Source: Pelagibacteraceae bacterium AG-426-M19 (GTDB taxonomy: Bacteria; Pseudomonadota; Alphaproteobacteria; Pelagibacterales; Pelagibacteraceae). Taken from it: 64,000 nt of DNA. The DNA is taken from positions 62,001-126,000 of the forward strand of contig QCNW01000002.1 of assembly GCA_003210025.1 (NCBI GenBank), given 5' to 3'. Position 1 is the stretch's first letter. Each line of letters starts with the position of its first letter. The translations under genes and the position numbers were made by a program. Under the pieces are notes generated by a model. The model ran no database searches, was not told where the DNA came from, and was given only the letters and a program-made list of their open reading frames with translations. This document shows, one piece after another, positions 1 through 9,684 of this stretch.

Positions 1-1047
1 TATCGCTTGTGTTTCTCCTCGAGTAAACAAAGCAGAACCATGAACTCTTGGAAGAATTCCAACTTCACACATAATTGGTCTAACATCTGCAAGACCTCTA
101 CCATCAATCCGATTTTTGTTTTTAAGAATATCTGTTCTGACAATTCTTTTTTCTAAATTTTTAAGCTCAGAATTTACATCAAGATCGGTATAATTCTCAT
201 CTTCTTCATAAAGCTTTTTTGCTTTATCAGTTATTTCTGAAATTAAATTCGATCTTTCTTGTTTATCCTTTATTGAAAATGCTTTTTTAAGTTCCTCAGT
301 AAATTCGCTTTCCAATTTATTTTTTACTTCTGAAAGATCTTTTTTCTCAATTACCCAATCAGGTTTTTTACATTCTTTCGCTAAATCCTCGATCATCTCG
401 ATTACAGGAACAAAACCTTCGTGCCCAAACTTAACGGCATTTAACATTTCCTCTTCAGTTAAACCACTTGCTTCGGACTCAACCATTAAAACCGCGTCTT
501 TTGTTCCAGCCACCACAAGATCTAATTTAGAATCTTTAAGTTGTGCTTTGGTAGGGTTAAGAACATATTCTCCTTTAATAAAGCCAACTCTAGACGCACC
601 TACAGGACCCAAAAATGGCATTCCTGAAATTGCCAATGCTGCTGATGAAGCAATTATTGATAAAATGTCTGCTTCGTTTTCTTTGTCATAAGATATCACA
701 GTTGGTAGTACTTGAACTTCATTTTTAAATTCATCTGGAAAAAGTGGTCTGATAGGTCTATCAATTAATCTTGAAATTAATGTTTCACTATCAGTTGGTC
801 TTGCTTCTCTTTTAAAATATCCACCTGGAATTTTACCAGCTGCATAATATTTTTCTTGATAATTTACTGACAAAGGAAAGTAATCCATATCTGGATTAAC
901 TTTTTTAGCTCCGACTGCTGTTGCTAAAACTACTGTTTCTCCGCACTGAGCTATAATTGCTCCATCTGCTTGTCTTGCTATTTTGCCTGTTTCTAAACTG
1001 ATTTTTTTTCCTGCTACTTCTATTTCTTTCTTTATAACTTTAAACAT
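1..1047 (-). CDS. pnp: Polyribonucleotide nucleotidyltransferase (PNPase), N-terminal half, cut by the left edge
   Basis: Phosphorolytic 3'-5' exoribonuclease of the RNA degradosome. The frame is open from an ATG at 1047-1045 to the left edge, about 349 codons, roughly half of a normal PNPase of about 700 residues. The N-terminus (MFKVIKKEIEVAGKK), the GAIIAQCGETVVLATA stretch and the GGYFKREARPTDSETLISRLIDRPIRPLF segment, read here in pieces, are typical of the first RNase PH domain. The start ATG directly follows the rpsO stop (TAAATG), so the two are translated together. The rpsO-pnp pairing is conserved in most Proteobacteria. The second RNase PH domain and the KH and S1 domains lie outside the window. 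Confidence 0.96.
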   Translation of the reverse strand, partial: MFKVIKKEIEVAGKKISLETGKIARQADGAIIAQCGETVVLATAVGAKKVNPDMDYFPLSVNYQEKYYAAGKIPGGYFKREARPTDSETLISRLIDRPIRPLFPDEFKNEVQVLPTVISYDKENEADILSIIASSAALAISGMPFLGPVGASRVGFIKGEYVLNPTKAQLKDSKLDLVVAGTKDAVLMVESEASGLTEEEMLNAVKFGHEGFVPVIEMIEDLAKECKKPDWVIEKKDLSEVKNKLESEFTEELKKAFSIKDKQERSNLISEITDKAKKLYEEDENYTDLDVNSELKNLEKRIVRTDILKNKNRIDGRGLADVRPIMCEVGILPRVHGSALFTRGETQAI

Positions 1048-1296
1048 TTACTTCCTTAAATTTAATTTTGATATTACTTCTTTATAAGACTCAACTTTAT
1101 TTTTCTTTAGATAATCTAACAATTTTTTCCTTCTATTTACTGCTCTTAAAAGTCCAACAGATGAATGTTTATCTTTTTTGAACTGTTTAATGTGTTTAGA
1201 TAAGTTCTCAATTTTGTCTGTTAGTTGAGCAACTTGAGCTTCAGAAGAGCCTGTATCCTTATCATGGATTGCCAGTTCTTTTACTTTGTTTGCCAT
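1048..1296 (-). CDS. rpsO: Small ribosomal subunit protein uS15
   Basis: 30S protein S15, which binds the central domain of 16S rRNA early in assembly. At 82 aa it is a few residues shorter than the usual 89, the difference lying at the N-terminus. The family core is clear: DTGSSEAQVAQLT, the HxxxxKKDKHSSVGLL region and RRKKLLDYLKK. The start is supported by an AAGGA ribosome-binding site about 7 bases upstream and by the rbfA stop just before it. It sits between rbfA and pnp; truB, which usually lies between rbfA and rpsO, is missing here. Confidence 0.97.
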   Translation of the reverse strand: MANKVKELAIHDKDTGSSEAQVAQLTDKIENLSKHIKQFKKDKHSSVGLLRAVNRRKKLLDYLKKNKVESYKEVISKLNLRK

Positions 1297-1306
1297 TTTC
1301 TTTTCC

Positions 1307-1672
1307 TTATTTATTTGTTTGTTTTATTAAATTTTCAATTTTTTCTGCGTAATCGAAAGAATTATCTTTTACAAAAAATAGCTTTGGTAAAAATTTCATT
1401 ACTATCCTTTTTGATAAGACTTTTCTTATTACAAATGAAAATTCTTTTAATTTAGCAACGACTTCTTCGGCGTCTTTTCCGCCTAAAGGCATTACAAAAA
1501 TTTTTGCTGTTTTTAAATCTGGAGACATTCTAACTTCAGTCACTGTTATCTCTTTTGTAGATAAATTTGGTAGTTTTGCTTCATCTCTGATAAATATCAT
1601 TCCTAAAGCTTGTTTAATCATTTCACCAACCCTTAATTGTCTTTGAGTAACTGGTTTTCCTAAATTGGTCAT
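1307..1672 (-). CDS. rbfA: Ribosome-binding factor A
   Basis: Late 30S assembly factor that binds near helix 1 of 16S rRNA; it is a small KH-like protein. At 121 aa the length is normal. The N-terminal motif QRQLRVGEMIKQALGMI and the ITVTEVRMSPDLKTAKIFV strand region match RbfA. Its ATG overlaps the infB stop (TAATG), indicating translational coupling with infB. It ends 10 bp before the rpsO start. Identity is secure from motif and from its place in the nusA-infB-rbfA cluster. Confidence 0.95.
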   Translation of the reverse strand: MTNLGKPVTQRQLRVGEMIKQALGMIFIRDEAKLPNLSTKEITVTEVRMSPDLKTAKIFVMPLGGKDAEEVVAKLKEFSFVIRKVLSKRIVMKFLPKLFFVKDNSFDYAEKIENLIKQTNK

Positions 1673-3891
1673 TATATTGTTCTCTCTGTTACTGTAGAAT
1701 TATATACTTCAATTACGTCATTTTTCTGGAAATCGACAAAATCCTTAAGTGTTATTCCACATTCCAAACCAGCAGACACCTGTTTAGTTTGATTTTTTTC
1801 TCTAAATATTGAGCCAATTTTTCCATTGAAAATTATAGCTCCATCTCTAATAACCCTTGCATTAGAGTCTTGAGTAATTTCTCCATCTGTTACTTTGGAA
1901 CCTGCAACCTTTCCTACTTTTGAAACCTTAAATATTTCCAATATCTCTGCTGTTCCAATAATTTTTTCGTCTACTTCTGGAGTTAATAGACCAGACATTT
2001 TACTTTTTATGAAATCTAATACTTCATAAATAATATTAAAGCTAGATATAGAAATCTTCTCTTGTTCTGCTCTTTTTTTTGCCTCTTTGCTAGGTTTTAC
2101 ATTGAAGGCAATAATCACAGCATTAGATGCTTTGGCTAATGTAACATCAGTTTCTGTAACCATACCAATATCTGATAAAAGTATTTTTGGCCTCACCTCG
2201 TCGTGTTTAATTTGATTTACTACATTTTTTATTGCCTCTGAAGAGCCATGAACATCTGATTTTATGATAATATTTAATTCCTCAGCTGATACATCTTTAA
2301 AAGCTGAGTCTTGTGTTACAAATGACAATGGGTTTTTACTATCCTTTGCTTCCTGAATTCTTCCATCACATAGTGATTTTGCCTCTTTTTCACTTTTCAA
2401 TACAATAAAATCATCTCCCGATTTTGCTGCTCCATTAATACCTAATATTTCAATTGGTGTTGCCGGCTCTGCATTTTCAATTTGTTTTCCTTGATCGTTT
2501 ATTATAGCTCTGACTTTACCCCACTTCAAACCACTAACAAAGTAGTCTCCTTTTTTAAGAGTACCTGCTGTGATTATTACATTTGCGATAGGTCCTCTTC
2601 CAATATCAATTTTAGATTCCAAAACAATTCCCTTAGCATCTGTTTCAAAATCTGTTTTCAAGTCTAATATTTCTGCTTGTAAAATAATACTTTCAACTAA
2701 TTTATCTAAATTTTGTTTTGTTTTTGTCGAGATTTCAACCATTAAAGTATCGCCAGATAAATCTTCGGCTATAAGCTCATATTCTAAAAGCTGATTTTTA
2801 ATTTTTTGTGGATCAGCATCAGGAAGATCACACTTATTTATCGCTACAACAATTGGTACTTTAGCAGCTTTAGCATGTTTAATAGACTCAATTGTTTGAG
2901 GTTTTACGCCATCATCGGCTGCAACAACTAGAATAACTATATCTGTTAATTTTGAACCTCTTGCTCGCATTTCAGTGAATGCTGCATGGCCGGGAGTGTC
3001 GATGAAAGTAATTTTATTTTTTTCATGTATAATCTGATATGCACCTATATGTTGTGTGATTCCTCCAAACTCACCTGATACAACATTAGCTTTCCTTAAC
3101 ACATCTAAAACAGATGTTTTACCATGATCCACGTGCCCCATAACTGTAACAATAGGAGCTCTACTCTTAAGATTTTTCGCTTTTATTTCTTTAATTTTCT
3201 CTAGAATTTCTTCAGCTTTTTCCTCTTTAACAGGATTGTGACCAAATTCTTTAACTAAATATTCCGCTGTATCAGAATCAATTGTATGGTTAATTGTAAC
3301 TGTTACTCCCATCCCCATTAAATGTTTTATTATGCTGCTTGATTGCTCAGCCATTCTATTTGCCAATTCCCTAATTGTAATTACTTCTGGAATATTTATA
3401 TCTCTCTTAATTGGCTTAAAATTTTCTTTTGTATCCTCTTTATTTAATAGCCTATTTTCTTTTTGTTTTGCTCTTTTTAAAGAAGCTAAACTTCTTGACC
3501 TTGTACCAATATCATCTCCACTTAAAGCTCGAGAAACGGTAAGTTTTAACTCTCTTCTTTTGCTGCCTAATTTATTTGACTTGTTTTCTTTTTGAACATT
3601 TTCACCTTTTAATCTCCTAGTAGCTCTTTGTTCAGCAAGTTTTCTTTTTTCGAAATCAGATGTAATTGGTGAAGGGGATTTTGAAAAAATTGTTTTTTTT
3701 GGTGTAAACGTGCTTTGTGTTTTATTTTCAGTTGATCTTGCTCCTCTAGAAAAATTCTGTTTACCCCCAAATCTTGGAGATTTTTTCTCAATTACAACTG
3801 TATTCTTTGAATGAGATTTCGCTTGCTCGATGCTATTAATGGTTTTTTTGGATGCTCCAGAAATTGATAACTTTAATTTTTTCTTTTCCAT
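1672..3891 (-). CDS. infB: Translation initiation factor IF-2
   Basis: GTPase that positions fMet-tRNA on the 30S subunit and promotes subunit joining. It is 739 aa, shorter than many IF-2 proteins because the lysine/serine-rich N-terminal linker (residues 1 to about 165) is compact. The IF2_N helix bundle lies near 165-225 ([16 protein letters not shown]). The G domain starts near 245 with GHVDHGKTS (G1), then DTPGHAAF (G3) and NKCDLP (G4). Two beta-barrel domains and an IF2 C-terminal domain follow. It starts 10 bp after the nusA stop, and its own stop overlaps the rbfA start. YlxR, often found between nusA and infB, is absent. Confidence 0.98.
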   Translation of the reverse strand: MEKKKLKLSISGASKKTINSIEQAKSHSKNTVVIEKKSPRFGGKQNFSRGARSTENKTQSTFTPKKTIFSKSPSPITSDFEKRKLAEQRATRRLKGENVQKENKSNKLGSKRRELKLTVSRALSGDDIGTRSRSLASLKRAKQKENRLLNKEDTKENFKPIKRDINIPEVITIRELANRMAEQSSSIIKHLMGMGVTVTINHTIDSDTAEYLVKEFGHNPVKEEKAEEILEKIKEIKAKNLKSRAPIVTVMGHVDHGKTSVLDVLRKANVVSGEFGGITQHIGAYQIIHEKNKITFIDTPGHAAFTEMRARGSKLTDIVILVVAADDGVKPQTIESIKHAKAAKVPIVVAINKCDLPDADPQKIKNQLLEYELIAEDLSGDTLMVEISTKTKQNLDKLVESIILQAEILDLKTDFETDAKGIVLESKIDIGRGPIANVIITAGTLKKGDYFVSGLKWGKVRAIINDQGKQIENAEPATPIEILGINGAAKSGDDFIVLKSEKEAKSLCDGRIQEAKDSKNPLSFVTQDSAFKDVSAEELNIIIKSDVHGSSEAIKNVVNQIKHDEVRPKILLSDIGMVTETDVTLAKASNAVIIAFNVKPSKEAKKRAEQEKISISSFNIIYEVLDFIKSKMSGLLTPEVDEKIIGTAEILEIFKVSKVGKVAGSKVTDGEITQDSNARVIRDGAIIFNGKIGSIFREKNQTKQVSAGLECGITLKDFVDFQKNDVIEVYNSTVTERTI

Positions 3892-3901
3892 TTTTCATCT
3901 C

Positions 3902-5455
3902 TCAATCTTGATATACTATATCTCTTGCAGACATAATAAGCTCATCTGCTTCTTTTTTTGAAAGTGCAAAATCCTCTAAATATCCTTTAATTCTTACTCT
4001 TTCACCTTTGATAATATCATAACCACCAGTCAACTCATCAGATGCTAAATCTGCAAAATCGTTTAATGTTAATATTTTTTGTTCTCCAAGTGTGAGCAGC
4101 ATTCCTGGCGTTAAACCTTTGTGATTAATTAAATCATTTTCTAAACCTAAATCTTTAATTCTATTTGCTATTTCTTCTTGGTCTTTTTGGTAGAACTCTT
4201 TAGCTCTTTCAATTAGCTCTTTTGCAGTATCTTCTTCTATCCCCTCAATTTTAATTAATGCATCAGGATTACTATCTTTAATGTCATCAATAGATGAAAA
4301 TCCTTCTGCAACAAGTAACTGTCCTAATGTTTCGTCTAATTCTAAGTTTTTTACAAAATTATCTGTCTTCTCCTTAAACTCTATCTGTCGTCTTTCTGAG
4401 TCCTCTTGATCTGTCATGATATTGATTTCATAATTCATTAATTTTGTCGCTAATCTAACATTTTGACCCCGTCTACCAATTGCTTTACTCAGATTTTCTT
4501 CGGTTAATATTACATCAAGTTTTCTTCCCTCCTCATCTACATTTACCCTCTGTACTTCAGCAGGTGACAATGCATTTGCAACAACAACTGCGGGATCTTC
4601 TGACCAGTTTACTATGTCAATTTTTTCACCTTGGAGTTCGTTTACCACTGCCTGGACTCTACTTCCTCTCATTCCTACACACGCTCCAACAGGGTCCAAT
4701 GAAGTATCTATAGCTTTTACACAAATTTTAGCTCTACTACCTGGGTCCCTAGATGATGATTTAATCTCTATCAGTCCATCATAAATTTCAGGAACTTCTT
4801 GAATAAATAATTTTTCCATAAATTTAGGGTGCGCTCTTGAAAGGAAAATTTGTTGACCTCTTGGTTCTCTTCTTACATCTAGGCAATAAGCTTTTACCCT
4901 GTCTCCTGCTTTAATATTTTCTCTGGGTATCATTTCATTTTTTTGAATTATTGCTTCTGTTCTTCCTAAATCTACAATTACATTTCCAAATTCTAATCTT
5001 TTAACTATTCCACTCAAAATAGTATCAACTTTATCCTTAAAATCGTTAAATTGTCTCTCCCTTTCTGCCTCTCTTACATTAAAACTAATAACTTGCTTTG
5101 CAGTTTGCGCGGCTATTCGACCAAAATCAAATGACGGCAATGGCTGCAGAACTTCGTCACCAATTTGTTTTCCTTGATTATTTTCATTTAGCTTAATTGC
5201 ATCATTGAGAGTTATCTCTAAATTAGAATTTTCTGGGTTTTCAACAATCACCAATTTTCTATATATTCCTATATCGCCACTCTCCCTATCAATTTCGACT
5301 TTGATTTCATTTTCAGATCCAAATTTAGATTTGGCTGCTTTTGCAATACCATTTTCCATTGAACCTATGATTAATTCCTTATCAATAGATTTTTCTAAAG
5401 CAACTGCCTCGGCTATCCTTATCAATTCTAATTTATCAGCTCTTCTATTTAACAT
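3902..5455 (-). CDS. nusA: Transcription termination/antitermination protein NusA
   Basis: RNA polymerase-associated factor that modulates pausing, intrinsic termination and antitermination. I place the start at the ATG at 5455-5453, giving 517 aa. The frame extends 17 codons further upstream, but those codons run through a terminator hairpin and do not resemble NusA, whereas MLNRRADKLELIRIAEAVA matches alphaproteobacterial N-termini. An AGGA-like site lies just upstream. Domains in order are the N-terminal RNAP-binding domain, S1 (around 125-190), two KH domains (around 225-340, with GMRGSRVQAVVNEL and IGRRGQNVRLA) and C-terminal acidic repeats. It leads the nusA-infB-rbfA-rpsO-pnp operon. 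RimP, normally just upstream, is missing. Confidence 0.97.
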   Translation of the reverse strand: MLNRRADKLELIRIAEAVALEKSIDKELIIGSMENGIAKAAKSKFGSENEIKVEIDRESGDIGIYRKLVIVENPENSNLEITLNDAIKLNENNQGKQIGDEVLQPLPSFDFGRIAAQTAKQVISFNVREAERERQFNDFKDKVDTILSGIVKRLEFGNVIVDLGRTEAIIQKNEMIPRENIKAGDRVKAYCLDVRREPRGQQIFLSRAHPKFMEKLFIQEVPEIYDGLIEIKSSSRDPGSRAKICVKAIDTSLDPVGACVGMRGSRVQAVVNELQGEKIDIVNWSEDPAVVVANALSPAEVQRVNVDEEGRKLDVILTEENLSKAIGRRGQNVRLATKLMNYEINIMTDQEDSERRQIEFKEKTDNFVKNLELDETLGQLLVAEGFSSIDDIKDSNPDALIKIEGIEEDTAKELIERAKEFYQKDQEEIANRIKDLGLENDLINHKGLTPGMLLTLGEQKILTLNDFADLASDELTGGYDIIKGERVRIKGYLEDFALSKKEADELIMSARDIVYQD

Positions 5456-5468
5456 TTTTAATCGTCCT

Positions 5469-5495
5469 AAAAAAAAATGGGCCGAGGCCCATTTT
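5469..5495 (-). terminator. Intrinsic terminator / candidate attenuator in the nusA leader
   Basis: Perfect inverted repeat: left arm 5474-5483 (AAAATGGGCC), right arm 5486-5495 (GGCCCATTTT). In the minus-strand RNA it is followed by about nine U residues (A-run 5469-5477). With a 4-nt loop the stem is 9 bp and GC-rich in an otherwise AT-rich region, as expected of a Rho-independent terminator. It lies downstream of the metK stop and only about 14 bases before the nusA start codon, so any nusA transcript must pass through it. Confidence 0.85.
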
Positions 5496-5518
5496 GAAAT
5501 TTTCAATAATGTGAATGA

Positions 5519-5546
5519 AATATATTTATTTTTTTTTAATATTCAA
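5519..5546 (-). promoter_or_regulatory. Possible sigma-70 promoter upstream of the nusA leader hairpin
   Basis: On the minus strand, TTGAAT (5546-5541) and TATATT (5524-5519) are separated by 16 bases, a fair match to -35 and -10 elements. It lies between the metK stop (5553) and the terminator-like hairpin at 5495-5469. In very AT-rich DNA such matches arise by chance, so support is modest. If real, it would give a short leader (about 55 nt) containing the hairpin. Confidence 0.3.
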
Positions 5547-5552
5547 CTTTAT

Positions 5553-6716
5553 TTACTTGCTAAATACATTTGATTTATCGGTCTTTTCCCATGAAAATGA
5601 ACCTTCTTTATCTGGAATTCTTCCAAAGTGTCCGTAAGCAGCTGTTTTTTCATAAATTGGTTTATTCAAGCCCAACATTTCTCGAATTCCTCTAGGACTT
5701 AAATCAAAATTTTCGTGAATAAGTTTTTCAACATGTTTATTTTTATCATCATCATTATCAAATAAATCTACATAAATAGATAATGGTTTTGATACTCCAA
5801 TAGCATATGCAAGTTGGATTAAACATTTATCCGCAATTTTAGATGCAACAACATTTTTTGCTAAATATCTTGATGCATATGCAGCAGATCTATCAACTTT
5901 AGTAGGGTCTTTTCCTGAAAATGCCCCTCCACCGTGAGGAGCGGCTCCACCATAAGTGTCAACAATAATTTTTCTGCCTGTTAAACCGCTATCACCATCA
6001 GGACCTCCAATAACAAAATTTCCTGTTGGGTTCACATAAATTTCCTTTTCATCAAGTGAATTTAACAATTCTTTCGGTATTGATCTTTCAATATATGGTT
6101 TTACTAAATCTCTAACTTGAGCTTGATTTACATCAGGTGAGTGTTGGGTTGATATAACAACTGATTTCACTGATGATGGTTTTCCATCTTTATACTCAAT
6201 TGTTATTTGACTTTTTGAATCTGGCTCAATATTTTTTAATTTTCCTGATTTTCTATCCTCTGCCATAAGTCTTAATATTTTATGAGAGTAATGTATTGGC
6301 GCTGGCATAAGAACATCGGTTTCATTACAAGCATAACCAAACATAATACCTTGATCACCTGCGCCTTCATCTTTATTTCCGGAAGAGTCAACACCCATAG
6401 CAATATCAGCAGATTGAGAGTGTAAATGACTTTCAACTGAAGTTGCTTCTTTCCAAGTAAATCCCTCCTGATCATAACCTATATCTTTAATACAATTTCT
6501 TACTTTTTGAATTAAATCTTCTTTTTTAATTTCTGGACCTCTTACCTCACCAGCTAATACAACTTTATTTGTTGTTGTTAATGTTTCACAAGCAACCCTT
6601 GCTTGAGGTTCAGCAGCCAAGTATGTATCTACAACCATGTCTGAAATTCTATCACAAACTTTATCTGGATGACCTTCGGACACTGACTCGCTAGTAAATA
6701 AGTAATCTTTTTTCAT
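5553..6716 (-). CDS. metK: S-adenosylmethionine synthetase
   Basis: Makes S-adenosylmethionine from ATP and methionine, the cell's main methyl donor. It is 387 aa, the normal length. Signature stretches are [16 protein letters not shown] at the N-terminus, [12 protein letters not shown] near 117, and the [20 protein letters not shown]-loop-like region near 263. The start codon overlaps the lnt stop (ATGA), so it is translated with lnt. In other alphaproteobacteria trmB and rimP sit between metK and nusA; here only a 97-bp gap holding a terminator hairpin remains. I saw no SAM riboswitch in front of it, which fits its internal operon position. Confidence 0.98.
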   Translation of the reverse strand: MKKDYLFTSESVSEGHPDKVCDRISDMVVDTYLAAEPQARVACETLTTTNKVVLAGEVRGPEIKKEDLIQKVRNCIKDIGYDQEGFTWKEATSVESHLHSQSADIAMGVDSSGNKDEGAGDQGIMFGYACNETDVLMPAPIHYSHKILRLMAEDRKSGKLKNIEPDSKSQITIEYKDGKPSSVKSVVISTQHSPDVNQAQVRDLVKPYIERSIPKELLNSLDEKEIYVNPTGNFVIGGPDGDSGLTGRKIIVDTYGGAAPHGGGAFSGKDPTKVDRSAAYASRYLAKNVVASKIADKCLIQLAYAIGVSKPLSIYVDLFDNDDDKNKHVEKLIHENFDLSPRGIREMLGLNKPIYEKTAAYGHFGRIPDKEGSFSWEKTDKSNVFSK

Positions 6717-8233
6717 TTATTCTCCCTAATTTTTAATACTACAGCGAAAGTAGTATAAATTAGTACAAAATAAAAGAAGATCTTGTTACCATGTTTAGCA
6801 AAATAAGTTTTATTAACACGTTTAATTTTATTGATATCAAAATATCCTTTTTCACTAATTTGTTTATTAATTTGGCCTTTAGGATTAATAAGAACTGATA
6901 CTCCATTGTTTGTTGACCTAATAACATTTTTACCTTCCTCAATTGATCTGAATATCGAATGAGATAAGTGTTGAGCAGGTCCAATAGATTTACCAAACCA
7001 CCCATCCTCAGAAATATTTAATATAAAATCGTAATATTTTTTATTTGTATTAATATTCCCAGAATAAATTATTTCATAGCAAATAAGTGGGATGAATTTT
7101 AATTGATCAATATTCAACACCTCCCTTTTGTTATCAGCAGAAAATGATTGATATCCTTGGGTTATTTTTTTTAAACCTACTTTTTTAAAGATATTTTCAA
7201 AAGGCAAAAATTCTCCAAATGGAACAAGTTTATTCTTATTATATTTATACAATAATTCAGTCTCGTTATTTAATACTGCTAAAGAATTATAAATTTTGCT
7301 TTCTTTAACACTATTAATTCCCAATATAATTTTATGATTTATGTTAAATTTTCTTTTGAAGATATTTTTAAATAATTTTAAATCTTTAAAATATATACTA
7401 GTAATTATTCCCTCTGGAAAAATAAATATTGTTTTTTTATCATTGTTTGGATTACTTAGAGTAATCAATTCATTTATATTTTTTTCTGTGTCTTGGTTTG
7501 ATAGGAATCTTTCGATTGGTATATTTGGAGAGACAACTCTAATAACAGAAACTAAATTGTCATATTTTTTTTTTTCGAACTTTTCAATATTAAAATTTCC
7601 ATACAAAAAATTTAATACAACTAAAATTAAACCAAAACAAAAAATTATTAACTTTTTTGAATTTTTATAGTTAAAAAAAAATATTATTGGTAATAAAAAA
7701 ACAGTTATTGATAACAAGTTTAACGAATATGTCCCTACGTAGGATAAAATTTGTAAAGAGGGTAGGTTATTTGAAAGACTAAAAACAAATAAATTCCAAG
7801 GAAAACCACCAAAAATAAAACTTCTTAGAAATTCAATGCTGCTGAACAAAATTGAAAAAATCAAAATTGATGAGATTTTATTTTTTAAATTAAAAAAATT
7901 GCAAAGAAAAGTAACTAAACCATAAAATATTCCCAAAAATAGAGGAATTAATACTAATGCAAATGGAATAATAAATTTAAAATTTACATCGAACGTCAAA
8001 GAATTTGTAATCCAATAAAGGTTAGAAATAAAATAACCAAATCCAAAAACCCAACCAACAAAAAATGAAATAATTTTTTTATCTACATAATTAACTAATA
8101 TGTAAAGTAATACTGGAAGTGTTAGAAAGTTAATAAAAAATAAATTATAAGGGGGTAAACTAAATGACGTTAGCATACCTAAAAGTAAGCATATTAAAAA
8201 TAGGTACGCTTTATTTTTTAGAATAGAGTTCAA
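6713..8233 (-). CDS. lnt: Apolipoprotein N-acyltransferase
   Basis: Inner-membrane enzyme that adds the third acyl chain to the N-terminal cysteine of lipoproteins so that Lol can sort them. It is 506 aa. The N-terminal half (to about residue 205) is a run of hydrophobic segments. The C-terminal half is a nitrilase-like periplasmic domain with the FPEG glutamate near residue 273, the [14 protein letters not shown] lysine region and a CYEIIY cysteine near 384. Overlaps at both ends (ATGA with metK, and with ybeY upstream) place it mid-operon. Window targets include the LptE, DolP and DUF3576 lipoproteins. Confidence 0.94.
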   Translation of the reverse strand: MNSILKNKAYLFLICLLLGMLTSFSLPPYNLFFINFLTLPVLLYILVNYVDKKIISFFVGWVFGFGYFISNLYWITNSLTFDVNFKFIIPFALVLIPLFLGIFYGLVTFLCNFFNLKNKISSILIFSILFSSIEFLRSFIFGGFPWNLFVFSLSNNLPSLQILSYVGTYSLNLLSITVFLLPIIFFFNYKNSKKLIIFCFGLILVVLNFLYGNFNIEKFEKKKYDNLVSVIRVVSPNIPIERFLSNQDTEKNINELITLSNPNNDKKTIFIFPEGIITSIYFKDLKLFKNIFKRKFNINHKIILGINSVKESKIYNSLAVLNNETELLYKYNKNKLVPFGEFLPFENIFKKVGLKKITQGYQSFSADNKREVLNIDQLKFIPLICYEIIYSGNINTNKKYYDFILNISEDGWFGKSIGPAQHLSHSIFRSIEEGKNVIRSTNNGVSVLINPKGQINKQISEKGYFDINKIKRVNKTYFAKHGNKIFFYFVLIYTTFAVVLKIRENK

Positions 8234-8676
8234 TTTATTTTATTCAATTTTTTAAATATTAAATTTTCTTTTTTTCTCATTAAGTAATAATCTTTATTTT
8301 TTTTATGATCATGTCCTATAAGATGTAAATAACCGTGTATCCACATTTTATCTAATTCATGATCAAAACTAGATGATTTTGATCTTCTATTAATTATTTC
8401 GAAAGAAATTGCTATATCTCCTAAATATAATTTATTTTTTAGTTTAAGTCTTAAAGGAAAGGAAAGCACGTCCGTTGAAACATTTTTATTTCTAAATTTT
8501 GTATTTAAATCTTTCATTTTTTTATTATTAGTAAGCATAACAGTAAATTCTTGGTTTTTATTTTTAAAGGAACTGAATTTAGATAATTTGTTTAGTTTTT
8601 TTTTGAAGTAAATTTCTGGTTTTTTTAATTTTTTTTCCCAAATTTTTTTGTCTAGAACTATGTTGGCTTTAATCAT
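8230..8676 (-). CDS. ybeY: Endoribonuclease YbeY
   Basis: Metal-dependent single-strand RNase involved in 16S rRNA 3'-end maturation and 70S quality control. At 148 aa it has the zinc-binding signature HGYLHLIGHDH near residues 114-124 and the upstream TDVLSFPL motif. The N-terminal 40 residues are lysine-rich and poorly conserved. It overlaps lnt by 4 bp, and its start touches the phoH stop. Together with phoH it forms the conserved ybeZ-ybeY pair. The CBS-domain gene tlyC/corC, which often separates ybeY from lnt, is missing here. Confidence 0.94.
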   Translation of the reverse strand: MIKANIVLDKKIWEKKLKKPEIYFKKKLNKLSKFSSFKNKNQEFTVMLTNNKKMKDLNTKFRNKNVSTDVLSFPLRLKLKNKLYLGDIAISFEIINRRSKSSSFDHELDKMWIHGYLHLIGHDHKKNKDYYLMRKKENLIFKKLNKIN

Positions 8677-9683
8677 TAATCTGAATTTTTATCAGAATAA
8701 GCCTTGACTATCTTTGAAACTAGCGGGTGTCTTACTACATCAGTATGATCAAAATCTACTACGGATATCTCTTTTAAATGACCAAGCAATTTTTTTGATC
8801 TATTTAAACCTGACATTGTTTTATTAGGTAAGTCTATTTGGGATGGATCACCGTTAATAACTATTTTGGAATTTTCACCAATTCTTGTTAAGAACATTTT
8901 TATTTGAGTATCAGTAGCATTTTGTGCTTCATCAAGTATTGCAAAAGAATTTTTTAAGGTTCTTCCTCGCATAAAAGCTAGGGGTGCAATTTCAATATCC
9001 CCAACTTCTATTTTTTTTTGAATTTTTTCAAAATCCAATAGGTCATATAATGAATCGTAAAGGGGTCTTAAATAAGGATCAACTTTTTCTCTCATATCGC
9101 CAGGTAAAAAACCTAACCTTTCTCCTGCTTCTACTGCTGGTCTAGATAAAATGATTCTTTCTATTTTTTTATCTAGCAACATTGTTAAGGCAACTGCTAC
9201 AGCTAAAAAAGTTTTGCCTGTTCCGGCTGGTCCTGCAGAAATAACAATATCTGACTCTTTTAGTGCCCTTATATAATTTTTTTGTTTCTCTGATCTAGGT
9301 ATTACAGATTTTTTTGGGGTTTTAATGATGTATTCTACATTTCCGCTTTTATTTGTAACTTTTTCCTCAATCATAAATTTGTTTACTGATGACTCTATAT
9401 CCTTTTTCTCTAATGTTCCATTATTTAAAAATTGGTCTACAAGAAATTGAATTGCATTCTTTATTATTTCATTTTTTTCAGGAGTATTTTTTAATAAAAT
9501 TGAGTTTCCTCTAGAGTAAATACTAGTATTTGTAATTTTTTCCAATTCTTTTAAGTTATTATTAAATTCTCCTAAAACTCCAAGAAGCAATTCATTACTT
9601 TGAAATACAATGCTTAAGGCATTATTTTCTGAATATACGTATTTTAAATCAGAGCTAATTTTTGATTTTGCAAAATTTTTCAA
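8676..9683 (-). CDS. ybeZ: PhoH family ATPase (YbeZ)
   Basis: Cytoplasmic P-loop ATPase/helicase-like protein that partners YbeY in rRNA processing. It is 335 aa, with an N-terminal KH-like region (about 20-100) and the PhoH ATPase domain from about residue 130: SAGPAGTGKTFLAVA is Walker A, and SFAILDEAQNA is Walker B. The frame opens with TTG at 9683-9681, one base after the miaB stop. I saw no ATG upstream of the conserved region, so the TTG start is the best choice. It is immediately followed by ybeY. Confidence 0.92.
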   Translation of the reverse strand: MKNFAKSKISSDLKYVYSENNALSIVFQSNELLLGVLGEFNNNLKELEKITNTSIYSRGNSILLKNTPEKNEIIKNAIQFLVDQFLNNGTLEKKDIESSVNKFMIEEKVTNKSGNVEYIIKTPKKSVIPRSEKQKNYIRALKESDIVISAGPAGTGKTFLAVAVALTMLLDKKIERIILSRPAVEAGERLGFLPGDMREKVDPYLRPLYDSLYDLLDFEKIQKKIEVGDIEIAPLAFMRGRTLKNSFAILDEAQNATDTQIKMFLTRIGENSKIVINGDPSQIDLPNKTMSGLNRSKKLLGHLKEISVVDFDHTDVVRHPLVSKIVKAYSDKNSD

Positions 9684-9684
9684 A

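Noticed and set aside
3130..3135. CACGTG in infB as a parS site
   Set aside because: The flanks are not palindromic; it is explained by the codons of the conserved GHVDHGKT motif.
3609..3791. Lysine-rich 60-codon frame within infB
   Set aside because: An out-of-frame shadow of the low-complexity IF-2 N-terminal linker; no start signals or known motifs.
5456..5506. In-frame N-terminal extension of nusA (17 codons)
   Set aside because: The codons run through a terminator hairpin and do not resemble any NusA N-terminus; the ATG at 5455 fits the family.
5553..6716. SAM riboswitch for metK
   Set aside because: metK starts inside the end of lnt, leaving no leader; no riboswitch-like structure is visible upstream.
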